Shown: piece after piece, positions 1-6,438 of the stretch | Layout of the letters: every line of letters starts with the position of its first letter | How positions within the stretch are numbered: position 1 is the stretch's first letter | DNA from: Firmicutes bacterium UBA5774 | Lineage (GTDB): Bacteria; Bacillota; Clostridia; Peptostreptococcales; Anaerovoracaceae | Assembly (NCBI GenBank): GCA_002418625.1 | Contig: DIEM01000072.1 | Span: forward strand, 1-13,409 | DNA length: 13,409 nucleotides | Direction of reading: 5' to 3' | Notes under the pieces: model-generated | What the model saw: only the letters and a program-made list of their open reading frames with translations | Database searches by the model: none | What the model was told of the DNA's origin: nothing | Program-made: the position numbers and the translations under genes

Positions 1-391
1 TGCCTATGCGAAACTCGGATTCGAGATGCCCGATACAAGCGGAAACAGCGGCGACGTCAGCGGCAGAATGAATGTCAAGATCAGGGAGTGCTTCACTTCC
101 ATCGATCTGATGATCCGGGCGCTGGAGTCGATGCCCGGGGGCGCTGTTATCGAGCCGATCGGCGAACTGAGCCCATACCGGTGCTCCTTTGGAATGACGG
201 AAGCGCCGAGGGGCGAAAATATACACTGGATCATGACGGGAGAAAACGACACATTGTTCCGATATAAGATCAGAACGCCGTCCTTCTGCAACTGGCCGGC
301 GCTCTGCCATGCGGTCAAGGGCAATGTGGTGCCCGATTTTCCGCTGATCAACAAGAGTTTCAATTTGTCGTACGCGGGAAATGATTTATAA
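1..391 (+). CDS. Group 4 hydrogenase-like (HycE/NuoD family) large subunit, C-terminal part only
   Basis: The gene enters from the left edge (reading frame from base 2), and its last 129 residues are visible. The family is the catalytic-type large subunit of membrane-bound [NiFe]-hydrogenases of group 4 and of complex I (NuoD), acting on the cytoplasmic side of a membrane arm. The visible part carries the signature run EAPRGENIHWIMTG, followed by RYKIRTPSFCNWPAL and VVPDFPLI, which matches HycE/HyfG-type proteins closely. Active hydrogenases end in a motif like DPCxxCTDR, which supplies two Ni/Fe ligands. Here the same place reads NLSYAGNDL (bases 362-388), so both cysteines are replaced (by Ser and Gly) and the protein stops right after. 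This suggests an Ehr-like complex without a NiFe site (inference). The downstream gene starts 11 bases later, so the two are cotranscribed. The N-terminal ligand motif lies outside the window and could not be checked. Confidence 0.88.
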   Translation, partial: AYAKLGFEMPDTSGNSGDVSGRMNVKIRECFTSIDLMIRALESMPGGAVIEPIGELSPYRCSFGMTEAPRGENIHWIMTGENDTLFRYKIRTPSFCNWPALCHAVKGNVVPDFPLINKSFNLSYAGNDL

Positions 392-402
392 GCGAGGGGA
401 AT

Positions 403-1191
403 ATGTTTAAGGTTATCAGGAAAATTGCCAAATATCCAAGGCTTACTCTGGATTATCCGCAAAAGAAGCTCGATACGGCTTTCTTTGCGTCAAGTCCTCA
501 GATAGACCATGACAAATGCACAGGCTGCGGCGCTTGCATCAGCCGTTGTCCATCCTTTGCCATCGTGCGGAACGAATCCGGGCAAGGCGTAGGCATCAAT
601 TATGACGAGTGCGTTTTCTGCATGCTTTGCGCAGAAATATGCCCGGCTTCAGCGATCAGCGTGACGGATAAATTTGAAATGGCGGTGAAGGATAGAGGAG
701 AACTCAGATGCTCGCCTCTCGTTGTTGATGAACGCATGACCTTGGACCTTCCATATAAAATAATCGAAAGTCAGCTTGAAGAGAAAATACAGAAGGTCCT
801 GGGGCGTAGCCTCCAGATCAGGGAAGTGGATTCGGGATCCTGCAACGGCTGCGATTATGAGGTCAATGGTCTCAACAATCCATTCAATGATATCGAGCGC
901 CTTGGAATGCATTTTGTCCCTTCTCCCAGGCATGCCGACATGCTTTTGGTCACGGGCGCGGTATCAAGGAATATGGAGCAGGCGCTGGTCAAGACATACA
1001 ACGCTGCGCCGGATCCGAAAATAGTCGTGGCTGTCGGCGCCTGCGCCTGCAGTGGAGGAATATTCAAGGATCTGTACGCGACAAGGAACGGCATCGACTG
1101 TATCGTTCCGGTGGACGTCTACATTCCTGGCTGTCCTCCCAGGCCAGTATCGATACTGTATGGCATTCTGAAGGCGCTGGACAGGATCTGA
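403..1191 (+). CDS. Ferredoxin / NuoB-like hydrogenase small subunit fusion
   Basis: This 262-residue protein joins two electron-transfer modules found as separate subunits in complex I (NuoI and NuoB). Residues about 30-90 form a two-cluster ferredoxin: C39, C42, C45, C49 and C70, C73, C76, C80, both in CxxCxxCxxxCP spacing. Residues about 125-262 form the small-subunit domain that holds the cluster next to the active site: CNGCDYE (C147, C150), GAC at C214, and PGCPPRP at C244. The usual Glu after PGCPPRP is Val here. All twelve expected ligands are present, so three [4Fe-4S] clusters are likely. No transmembrane segment is seen; it would dock on the cytoplasmic face of a membrane arm encoded upstream. 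The ATG at 403 follows GAGGGGA at 394-400, somewhat close to the start. The gene is the last in its operon, right after the large subunit. Function as a ferredoxin-linked redox module is inferred from family. Confidence 0.87.
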   Translation: MFKVIRKIAKYPRLTLDYPQKKLDTAFFASSPQIDHDKCTGCGACISRCPSFAIVRNESGQGVGINYDECVFCMLCAEICPASAISVTDKFEMAVKDRGELRCSPLVVDERMTLDLPYKIIESQLEEKIQKVLGRSLQIREVDSGSCNGCDYEVNGLNNPFNDIERLGMHFVPSPRHADMLLVTGAVSRNMEQALVKTYNAAPDPKIVVAVGACACSGGIFKDLYATRNGIDCIVPVDVYIPGCPPRPVSILYGILKALDRI

Positions 1192-1217
1192 GACCCAGTT
1201 CTATAGTCTATATCGAT

Positions 1218-1263
1218 AAAAAAACACGCCGCCCGGAAAACCGTAACGGTTTTCCGGGCGGCG
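1218..1263 (-). terminator. Strong intrinsic terminator of the DUF4914-like gene
   Basis: A perfect 17-bp GC-rich stem (1227-1243 with 1247-1263, loop of 3) is followed, read on the minus strand, by TG and seven T (1218-1224 as A on the plus strand). The T-run is only on the minus-strand exit side, so it serves the gene at 1280-3163. On the plus strand the hairpin could still slow polymerase leaving the hydrogenase-like operon, but there is no T-run after it in that direction. Confidence 0.93.
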
Positions 1264-1279
1264 TCGCTAATGGATAGAA

Positions 1280-3163
1280 TCAATATCGCATTGGGATCAG
1301 ATCGCAGTATTCGTCAGAAGAGGCGTCACGCAGGCAGTAATCGATTATTTGCCGACCCAGCGGATCCAATTCCGGTGTCATGTATTTTTTTAGTTCCTCT
1401 TTGAAGAAATTCGTTAATATCTTTGCGCCCTTGTCATAGCCTTCGGTTCCGATCTCGCCTTGAGTTTCAGGCTGCAGAAAAGCCATCGGGATATATGTCC
1501 CATCCAGCTTCAACGTTTCGAGCGAATAGCCAAACAGCGGGCATCTCGCTGATTTCAGCTGTTCAGGCTTGAATTTCGCGCTGCCCCTGCGCGCAATATA
1601 TTCCCGGGCGACCCATTGCGGCATGAAACCGACTTTATATGCGCCGATATGCTGGTTGGGGATCAACACATATCGTGTCGAAGTCGTATTGAGGATCTGC
1701 TCAAGCAGCAGATTGGCCTGTGTGACCATTTTTCCCGTCGCAAACGGCCAGTAGGAGCCGACGCCCTCGCTGCCCATGCCTGAAGTCTGGATCACGCTCG
1801 GATTGTTATGGCCCCTGGGCGCGACGAGGCGCCAAAGCCATGCCACCGCGGGAGGCAGGATCTGGAACAGGCCTATGATGCCATAGGTTGGCTGAAAACG
1901 GAAGCAGGGCGGTGTTCTGACGCCAAAGCTCCTGACATCGACCTCGACCGGTTCATCGACGATATCCTCGACCTGGCGTCTGGGCAAGATCACGCGCGGA
2001 TTTGTACAGGCTTCACCGGTGCTGTTCAGTGTATGCTCCCAAATCAGGCAGGTCGATCCTGGGACCCCGTCAATATTGAGGAATATCAGCGGTTCCGGAG
2101 GATGGATGCATGCCTTTTCATAATGTGGGTCGCAGCCATAATGCGTGATATGGTCGATCCTGAGGAACCAGCCGTCTTCCGCATCTTTGATCACAAGCTT
2201 TCTGCTGTCATTCTGAAGCTTTGGCGGACACATGGCCATGTCGTCGGTCACAGGTCTCAGCTTGCATTCTTCCTTCAATTCTATATAAGTTTTTTCGCCG
2301 GTGACCAGATTCTGGCCGAGCACGATACGATCGTCGCTTTCCTTGTGGATGCGCTCGAGCATTTCACTCTTGCCGCTGCCGCTGGCGCCTTCATGCATGA
2401 TGATGATCTCATTTTCATAAGGGGTGATGACTTTTACTGTAGAGGCATGCAGCGTGACCCATCCCTCGGACTCCCCGATATTCAGAAGCACGCCATAGAT
2501 GCCTTTTTTCGCGCTTGGTCCCGGATAGAGGTTGTATGAGAAAAGCTCATGCATGCCCGGCTTTCGGTTATGGACAACGACCTGCTTGCCGTCCAGATGG
2601 GTGTGTCGGAAGGTCGGGGCCAGATAGATCACCGCCTTCGGCGAGAATCCCTCATGCAGCTTGTCGATGCTGATAAAGCCCTGAAGATCCGCGAGGGCAC
2701 AGGCAAAAAAGCCTGCATTGGCAGGAGCGATCAAAAGCGCATCATAGCCATATCCGCTGCCACCGGCCATAAACGGCATAACGATAAGCTCTTGTGTCTT
2801 GAGCCATTCAAAGGTTTCGCTCCGCAAATCCTCGAACCCGGAGCCGTACAGATCCTGATATTTTGGCTTGTCAGTCGGAAGATCGTCTGCTATGACAAGG
2901 CTGTCCGGATCGCGGCGGCGCATATAATCGTCAGCGTAATTGACGGCGGCGCCGTTTTTGCATCGTGTGACCACGGCCTCCAGGATATTGCCGGCGCCTT
3001 CGACGTCGTAGCGAACCTCAAAGGTATCGGCGCCGTGGCTGCCGAAAGCCGATTCGATGAGCTCCGGCCGGCTCTTCGGGAAGACCAGGCCTTTGCAGGC
3101 GGTCAATATTCCTTTGACCTCATCGGACACATTTATCTTTTTCAGGTAATTCTCGAGCATCAT
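1280..3163 (-). CDS. DUF4914-like protein with PEPCK/HPr-kinase type P-loop
   Basis: This 627-residue soluble protein has no signal peptide or membrane segment. I recognise it as resembling DUF4914 proteins, a family of about this length known from Clostridia and some spirochaetes, with no assigned function. The key visible motif is HEGASGSGKSEM, a P-loop with K265 and S266. Its GxSGxGKS form resembles HPr kinase and phosphoenolpyruvate carboxykinase more than common ATPases. A VTDDM pair (D307, D308) about 42 residues later fits the Mg-binding acidic pair of that fold, and CTNPRVILPR (386-395) recalls the PEPCK NPR-like segment. So nucleotide-dependent phosphotransfer is plausible but inferred. 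AAAGGAGG sits just before two adjacent ATGs (3163 and 3160); spacing is 5 or 8 bases, so the second ATG is at least as likely. The gene stands alone, divergent from ccdA and convergent with the hydrogenase-like operon. Confidence 0.75.
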   Translation of the reverse strand: MMLENYLKKINVSDEVKGILTACKGLVFPKSRPELIESAFGSHGADTFEVRYDVEGAGNILEAVVTRCKNGAAVNYADDYMRRRDPDSLVIADDLPTDKPKYQDLYGSGFEDLRSETFEWLKTQELIVMPFMAGGSGYGYDALLIAPANAGFFACALADLQGFISIDKLHEGFSPKAVIYLAPTFRHTHLDGKQVVVHNRKPGMHELFSYNLYPGPSAKKGIYGVLLNIGESEGWVTLHASTVKVITPYENEIIIMHEGASGSGKSEMLERIHKESDDRIVLGQNLVTGEKTYIELKEECKLRPVTDDMAMCPPKLQNDSRKLVIKDAEDGWFLRIDHITHYGCDPHYEKACIHPPEPLIFLNIDGVPGSTCLIWEHTLNSTGEACTNPRVILPRRQVEDIVDEPVEVDVRSFGVRTPPCFRFQPTYGIIGLFQILPPAVAWLWRLVAPRGHNNPSVIQTSGMGSEGVGSYWPFATGKMVTQANLLLEQILNTTSTRYVLIPNQHIGAYKVGFMPQWVAREYIARRGSAKFKPEQLKSARCPLFGYSLETLKLDGTYIPMAFLQPETQGEIGTEGYDKGAKILTNFFKEELKKYMTPELDPLGRQIIDYCLRDASSDEYCDLIPMRY

Positions 3164-3186
3164 GATGACCTCCTTTATTCAGCGCT

Positions 3187-3202
3187 ATCTGCTTAAACAG
3201 AT
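3187..3202. promoter_or_regulatory. Near-palindrome in the leader of the DUF4914-like gene (possible operator)
   Basis: ATCTGCTTAAACAGAT is symmetric at 14 of 16 positions. It lies about 10 bases upstream of the ribosome binding site of the minus-strand gene, in the divergent region shared with ccdA. A regulator binding site is possible but a chance match cannot be excluded. No convincing minus-strand -35/-10 pair was found nearby. Confidence 0.3.
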
Positions 3203-3241
3203 CGATATACTTCTATTCTAACTCATAAATTTGATTTTATA

Positions 3242-3250
3242 TGCTATAAT
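3242..3250 (+). promoter_or_regulatory. Extended -10 promoter for ccdA-tlpA
   Basis: TGCTATAAT is a perfect extended -10 element (TGnTATAAT). No good -35 is found at the usual distance (the nearby TTGATT at 3231 is only 8 bases away), as is typical for extended -10 promoters. Transcription would start near 3257, giving a leader of about 80 bases before the ccdA start codon. Confidence 0.6.
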
Positions 3251-3335
3251 ATATCAACTTTGGGTAATATGCAATAAGAAACAATCGATCATGACCCTCA
3301 TGCATATCTTATATATACGAAAGGAATTATGTGCC

Positions 3336-4025
3336 ATGCAATATTTCATCATTTTTCTTGAAGGAATCATCACCTTCATATCCCCGTGTATCCTGCCCAT
3401 GATGCCGATCTATCTGTCGTATCTGGCCGGGAGCCTCCCTGAGGATGGCGTCGGTCAGGACGGCGAAAAATCACGGGGCCTGCTGTTGAACGCTGTCGGC
3501 TTTGTGATCGGATTTTCGATCCTTTTCATCACACTCGGTGCGGCTGCGGGTTCTTTCGGATCATTTGTCGACAGTCATACGGGCCTTGTCAATATCATCT
3601 CCGGAGCTGTCATGATTCTGTTCGGTCTGAATTTCACTGGCGTGATCAGGATCGGATTTTTGAATAAGACAAGGAGCATGAGTTATAAAGGGGATGTGGC
3701 GGGCTTTCTGCCGGCGGTCCTTTTCGGATTCATATTCGGCGTCAGCTGGTCGCCCTGTGTCGGTGCTTTTCTCGGCTCGGCGCTGGCGATGGCCGCAAGC
3801 TCCGGTACAGCCCTAAAAGGCGTTCTGATGCTGGCATTGTACTCGATCGGCCTCGGTATCCCGTTCATTTTGTCAGCGGTCCTGATCCGGCAGCTGGAGG
3901 GGGCCTTTGAATTTATCAAGAAGCATTACAGGAAAATCAATATCGCCGCAGGTTTACTGCTGATAATTATGGGTATTTTTACTGCACTGGGAATCTTCAA
4001 TGTGATTGCCGGATTCCTAAGTTGA
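3336..4025 (+). CDS. ccdA: CcdA-type thiol-disulfide membrane transporter
   Basis: This 229-residue integral membrane protein carries reducing equivalents from cytoplasmic thioredoxin across the membrane to outside thiol proteins. Two hallmark cysteines are present: ITFISPCILP (C18) in the first helix and SWSPCVG (C141) in the helix of the second half, each next to prolines as expected for CcdA/DsbD-beta proteins. About six hydrophobic helices are visible, in the usual pseudo-repeat. The ATG at 3336 is chosen because AAAGGAA (3320-3326) precedes it and because the protein then begins directly with the first helix, as in the family; the open frame continues upstream without family similarity. 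tlpA follows after 17 bases, so the two are cotranscribed and very likely partners. No cytochrome c or haem-handling gene is in the window, so general extracytoplasmic thiol reduction is as plausible as cytochrome c maturation. Confidence 0.93.
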   Translation: MQYFIIFLEGIITFISPCILPMMPIYLSYLAGSLPEDGVGQDGEKSRGLLLNAVGFVIGFSILFITLGAAAGSFGSFVDSHTGLVNIISGAVMILFGLNFTGVIRIGFLNKTRSMSYKGDVAGFLPAVLFGFIFGVSWSPCVGAFLGSALAMAASSGTALKGVLMLALYSIGLGIPFILSAVLIRQLEGAFEFIKKHYRKINIAAGLLLIIMGIFTALGIFNVIAGFLS

Positions 4026-4042
4026 AGCAGAGGAGATAAATA

Positions 4043-4612
4043 ATGAAGATCGATCGAAAAATTGCGACGCTGTTAATGGTCGCGGTACTGGTGGTGGCTT
4101 TTGCCGTTCTCTATTATGGCTATCAGCAATTGAGCAGTCAATATGTGCCTGAAAGCGCCGGCGGAAATGAGACCCGGCAGGAGGCTCCTGATTTTACTCT
4201 GGTGAATTCAGCGGGCGAAGCAGTATCCCTTTCCGATTTCAGGGGACAGGCGGTCATCCTTAATTTCTGGGCTTCCTGGTGTCCGCCATGCAAATCTGAA
4301 ATGCCTTACTTTGACGCGTTGAGTGACGAGTATGAAGCGAGCGGGGAAGCGGTGTTCCTGATGATCAATCTGACCGACGGGGGACAGGAAACAATAGAAT
4401 CGGCCAGCCAATACCTTGATGAAAGCGGCTATACCTTGAACGTGCTCTTTGATACGGAGGGCGATGCCGCCGATAAATACGGCGTGTCATCCATCCCGAC
4501 AACCTTCATGATCGACAAGGATGGGTTTATCCGCAATATGAGTGTCGGCGCCGTCAGTGAATCGGCCCTGGCCATGGAAGTGACAAAACTCTTGACGATG
4601 CAGGAAGAATGA
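4043..4612 (+). CDS. Membrane-anchored TlpA/ResA-like thioredoxin
   Basis: This 189-residue thiol-disulfide oxidoreductase has one N-terminal membrane anchor (about residues 8-26, after a positively charged MKIDRK start) and a thioredoxin-fold domain outside the cell membrane. The active site is WASWCPPC with C80 and C83; the cis-proline is P152 in SSIPTTF. The opening APDFTL...VSLSDFRGQ is typical of the AhpC-TSA/TlpA/ResA group. No lipobox cysteine is seen, so it is anchored by the helix and not by lipid. It is expected to receive electrons from CcdA, encoded just upstream, and reduce disulfides in exported proteins. AGGAG at 4031-4035 supports the ATG at 4043. The last codons also hold the -35 box of the next transcription unit. 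Confidence 0.92.
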   Translation: MKIDRKIATLLMVAVLVVAFAVLYYGYQQLSSQYVPESAGGNETRQEAPDFTLVNSAGEAVSLSDFRGQAVILNFWASWCPPCKSEMPYFDALSDEYEASGEAVFLMINLTDGGQETIESASQYLDESGYTLNVLFDTEGDAADKYGVSSIPTTFMIDKDGFIRNMSVGAVSESALAMEVTKLLTMQEE

Positions 4613-4621
4613 CCATATAAT
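4592..4621 (+). promoter_or_regulatory. SigmaA-type promoter of the manganese riboswitch unit
   Basis: TTGACG (4592-4597), an 18-base spacer and TATAAT (4616-4621) form a near-consensus promoter. The -35 box lies inside the coding end of the tlpA-like gene and the -10 box overlaps the bases just past its stop codon. The predicted start near 4628 places the 5' end only a few bases before the P1 helix of the riboswitch. Confidence 0.75.
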
Positions 4622-4631
4622 ATAACTGTTG

Positions 4632-4716
4632 TTAAAAGGGAGTAGTTTGAAGTGTGAAGTCAACATGCTGGTGAGAAACCTGGCTTCACCGCCTAAATGG
4701 TTAACGAGACTTTTAA
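4632..4716 (+). ncRNA. yybP-ykoY manganese riboswitch aptamer
   Basis: The conserved core of the yybP-ykoY (Mn2+) class is visible in order: AAAGGGAGTAG (4635-4645), GTCAACA (4659-4665), GAGAAACC (4673-4680), CCGCCTAAATGG (4689-4700) and AACGAGACTTT (4703-4713). The closing P1 helix is TTAAAAG (4632-4638) with CTTTTAA (4710-4716); an inner helix is GTGAAG (4654-4659) with CTTCAC (4684-4689). The class senses Mn2+ and usually turns on manganese exporters, which fits the UPF0016 transporter gene downstream. The 3' strand of P1 is also part of the terminator stem, so ligand binding should favour read-through. Confidence 0.93.
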
Positions 4717-4754
4717 TATGATTTTCTTTGAAAATCATATTAAAAGTCTTTTTT
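4707..4754 (+). terminator. Riboswitch expression-platform terminator
   Basis: A perfect 19-bp stem (4707-4725 with 4731-4749, loop CTTTG) is followed by a T-run at 4749-4754. Its left arm contains the whole 3' strand of the riboswitch P1 helix (4710-4716), so P1 and terminator are mutually exclusive. It should stop transcription when Mn2+ is low, and it would also end transcripts arriving from ccdA-tlpA. Confidence 0.93.
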
Positions 4755-4796
4755 ATGCGCCGTTTGCTTTGAAGGCCGGCGATGGAAGGAGAGATC

Positions 4797-5531
4797 ATGC
4801 AGGACATTATTGTAGCGGCGGCAGTTTCGGCAGGCGTCATTACTCTGGCGGAGATGGGGGACAAGACCCAATTGCTGGCTATGGCTTTCGCAGCCAGATA
4901 CAAGGCTTCCAAGGTCCTGGCGGGCGTTTTTCTGGCAACTGTTTTCAATCATGCGCTGGCAGTTGCGCTCGGGACATTTGTGTCGCGCCATGAGGGACTG
5001 AATGTCTGGATACAGATCATCGCGTCGATATCATTCATACTGTTCGGGTTATGGACGATCCGCGGGGACCAGCTTGAGGGCGAGGAAAACAGAGTTTCTC
5101 GATTCGGTCCGGTCGCCACGGTGACGATCGCCTTTTTTCTGGCGGAAATGGGAGATAAGACCCAATTGACTACCATCGCCCTCGCGGCTAAATTTCCAGA
5201 GGTTCCGGCAAGCATCCTGATCGGTACGACAACAGGGATGCTTATAGCGGACAGTATTGGCATCATCATCGGTGTTGTCATGTGCAGGAAGATACCGGCG
5301 AGGGCGATCAAGCTGGTGTCGGCCGGGATATTCATATTGTTCGGACTTCTTGGAACATGGGAGTCGGCACGAACGGACCTTGGATTGGAGTTCCAAACTG
5401 CAGCGCTGCTGGTAGCTGTTCTGGCTTTTGCAACAGCCGTGATCGCTTACAGGCTGACGCAGCCTCCGGCCGGGATCATTGAGGGGGAGCCTGACGCAGA
5501 ACAAGCACGGAAAGCTCCGGATTTGAGTTGA
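4797..5531 (+). CDS. TMEM165/GDT1 (UPF0016) family manganese exporter
   Basis: This 244-residue membrane protein belongs to the UPF0016/GDT1 cation transporter family, whose bacterial members export Mn2+. It is built of two related halves, each opening with the family signature ExGDKT: LAEMGDKTQ at residues 18-25 and again at 116-123. The acidic residues E19, D22, E117 and D120 are the expected cation ligands. About six hydrophobic helices are visible, and the C-terminal tail after residue 225 is charged. AAGGAG at 4786-4791 lies five bases before the ATG at 4797, so I prefer this to the in-frame ATG at 4782, which has no ribosome site of its own. Expression is controlled by the manganese riboswitch and terminator just upstream. 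The 3' end overlaps the converging phosphoesterase gene by 56 bases. Confidence 0.92.
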   Translation: MQDIIVAAAVSAGVITLAEMGDKTQLLAMAFAARYKASKVLAGVFLATVFNHALAVALGTFVSRHEGLNVWIQIIASISFILFGLWTIRGDQLEGEENRVSRFGPVATVTIAFFLAEMGDKTQLTTIALAAKFPEVPASILIGTTTGMLIADSIGIIIGVVMCRKIPARAIKLVSAGIFILFGLLGTWESARTDLGLEFQTAALLVAVLAFATAVIAYRLTQPPAGIIEGEPDAEQARKAPDLS

Positions 5532-6342
5532 ACCGCAGCGGAAGCTGAGTCATGCCGATGCCTCTTGTTACGTATAGAGTCATATTTCTTTCCGACTCAA
5601 AATCATAACGGCCGGCGATATAATTTTTCCCGTAAGGCGGGAGGATATATTCGTCAAGATATTTTATATTTATCTGGCGTCCGTGGGTATGAGCGGCGAG
5701 CATCAGGTCGACGTCGAAGGCGGAGATCGCGTCGGCCGTATCCGGTTCATGGGCGACGACAATATTGAAAAGGAGCGTTTCCGACAAGCCTGCGGCGCCG
5801 ATATCGCCATAACCGATCAGGATATCGTCGATGCCGATGATATTGATACCCAACTCCTCGATATAATGTTTTTCATTAAGCAGAAGGGTGAATCCGCCGC
5901 TGGCCATGATTTGGGGGTATTGCCTTTCGGCTCCTCCGCCGTAGTCATGGTTTCCAAAGACACAGTATTTGCCGTATGGAGCGTTGATTTCAGACAGCAA
6001 TGCGCTGAGTTCCTCGGTTCCTTCCGAGTATTCATCGAAAATATCGATGAGATCACCCGCAAAAATGACGATGTCCGGATCCTGTTCATTGATTTTCCCG
6101 ATTATTGTTTTAAAATCCTCCAGGTCATAGAATTCTCCCAAATGGGTATCGGCAAACATTAAGATCCTGATCCCGTCAGCCGCCTGGCCGACATGTGTGG
6201 AGGATATCTCGACAGTTTCGATTTCCAGGGCGTAAGGCTCTATATATCTCGAATAGACCAGGACCAATGCTGCGGCAAGCATCGTCAAGGCGAGGGTCAG
6301 TGCGGTGAATTTGAAAAATCTAATTAAAGCGCGCAATTTCAT
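5476..6342 (-). CDS. Membrane-anchored YkuE-like metallophosphoesterase
   Basis: This 288-residue calcineurin-type phosphoesterase has an N-terminal membrane anchor (about residues 12-31) after a basic start, placing the catalytic domain probably outside the membrane. All metal-binding blocks are present in order: FADTHLG (D65, H67), GDLID (D97), GNHDYG (N131, H132), AHEPD (H198) and AHTHGRQ (H218, H220). The GRQ after the last block and the anchor resemble Bacillus YkuE and related phosphodiesterases; the substrate is unknown (phospholipid or cell-wall derived phosphoesters are candidates from relatives). The start codon follows GAAAGGA at an unusually short distance of two bases; no better start is visible. 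It has its own consensus promoter and lies divergent from the flavoprotein operon. Its last codons overlap the transporter gene on the other strand. Confidence 0.9.
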   Translation of the reverse strand: MKLRALIRFFKFTALTLALTMLAAALVLVYSRYIEPYALEIETVEISSTHVGQAADGIRILMFADTHLGEFYDLEDFKTIIGKINEQDPDIVIFAGDLIDIFDEYSEGTEELSALLSEINAPYGKYCVFGNHDYGGGAERQYPQIMASGGFTLLLNEKHYIEELGINIIGIDDILIGYGDIGAAGLSETLLFNIVVAHEPDTADAISAFDVDLMLAAHTHGRQINIKYLDEYILPPYGKNYIAGRYDFESERNMTLYVTRGIGMTQLPLRFNSNPELSVLVLRQAPPQ

Positions 6343-6384
6343 GGTCCTTTCAATCTGTTCGCATGATCTGTAACATCAAGTGAT

Positions 6385-6413
6385 ATTATACCAATTGTCC
6401 GGCGACAAGGCAA
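6385..6413 (-). promoter_or_regulatory. Consensus-like sigmaA promoter of the phosphoesterase gene
   Basis: Read on the minus strand, TTGCCT (6413-6408), a 17-base spacer and TATAAT (6390-6385) form a good promoter; the spacer ends in TGG, so the -10 is also an extended one (TGnTATAAT). The expected start is near 6378, giving a leader of about 35 bases. Confidence 0.75.
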
Positions 6414-6438
6414 AAGAAATATCCCGGCTGAAACAAAT

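Noticed and set aside
1227..1263. Intrinsic terminator of the hydrogenase-like operon on the plus strand
   Set aside because: The stem is strong but is not followed by a T-run on the plus strand; the T-run lies on the minus-strand side only.
1808..2539. Open frame of 243 codons on the plus strand opposite the DUF4914-like gene
   Set aside because: It lies fully antisense to a gene with clear motifs and a strong ribosome site, has no recognisable domain and no convincing ribosome site; it is a shadow of codon bias.
2549..3196. Open frame of 215 codons on the plus strand opposite the start of the DUF4914-like gene
   Set aside because: Antisense shadow with no family similarity or start signal.
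3231..3335. N-terminal extension of CcdA from a TTG at 3231
   Set aside because: It would contain the promoter -10 element and adds residues not typical of CcdA; the ATG at 3336 has a ribosome site and begins at the first helix.
4697..4993. Small frames starting within the riboswitch terminator on both strands
   Set aside because: Their N-terminal parts simply translate the two arms of the terminator stem, and the remainder overlaps the transporter gene out of frame.
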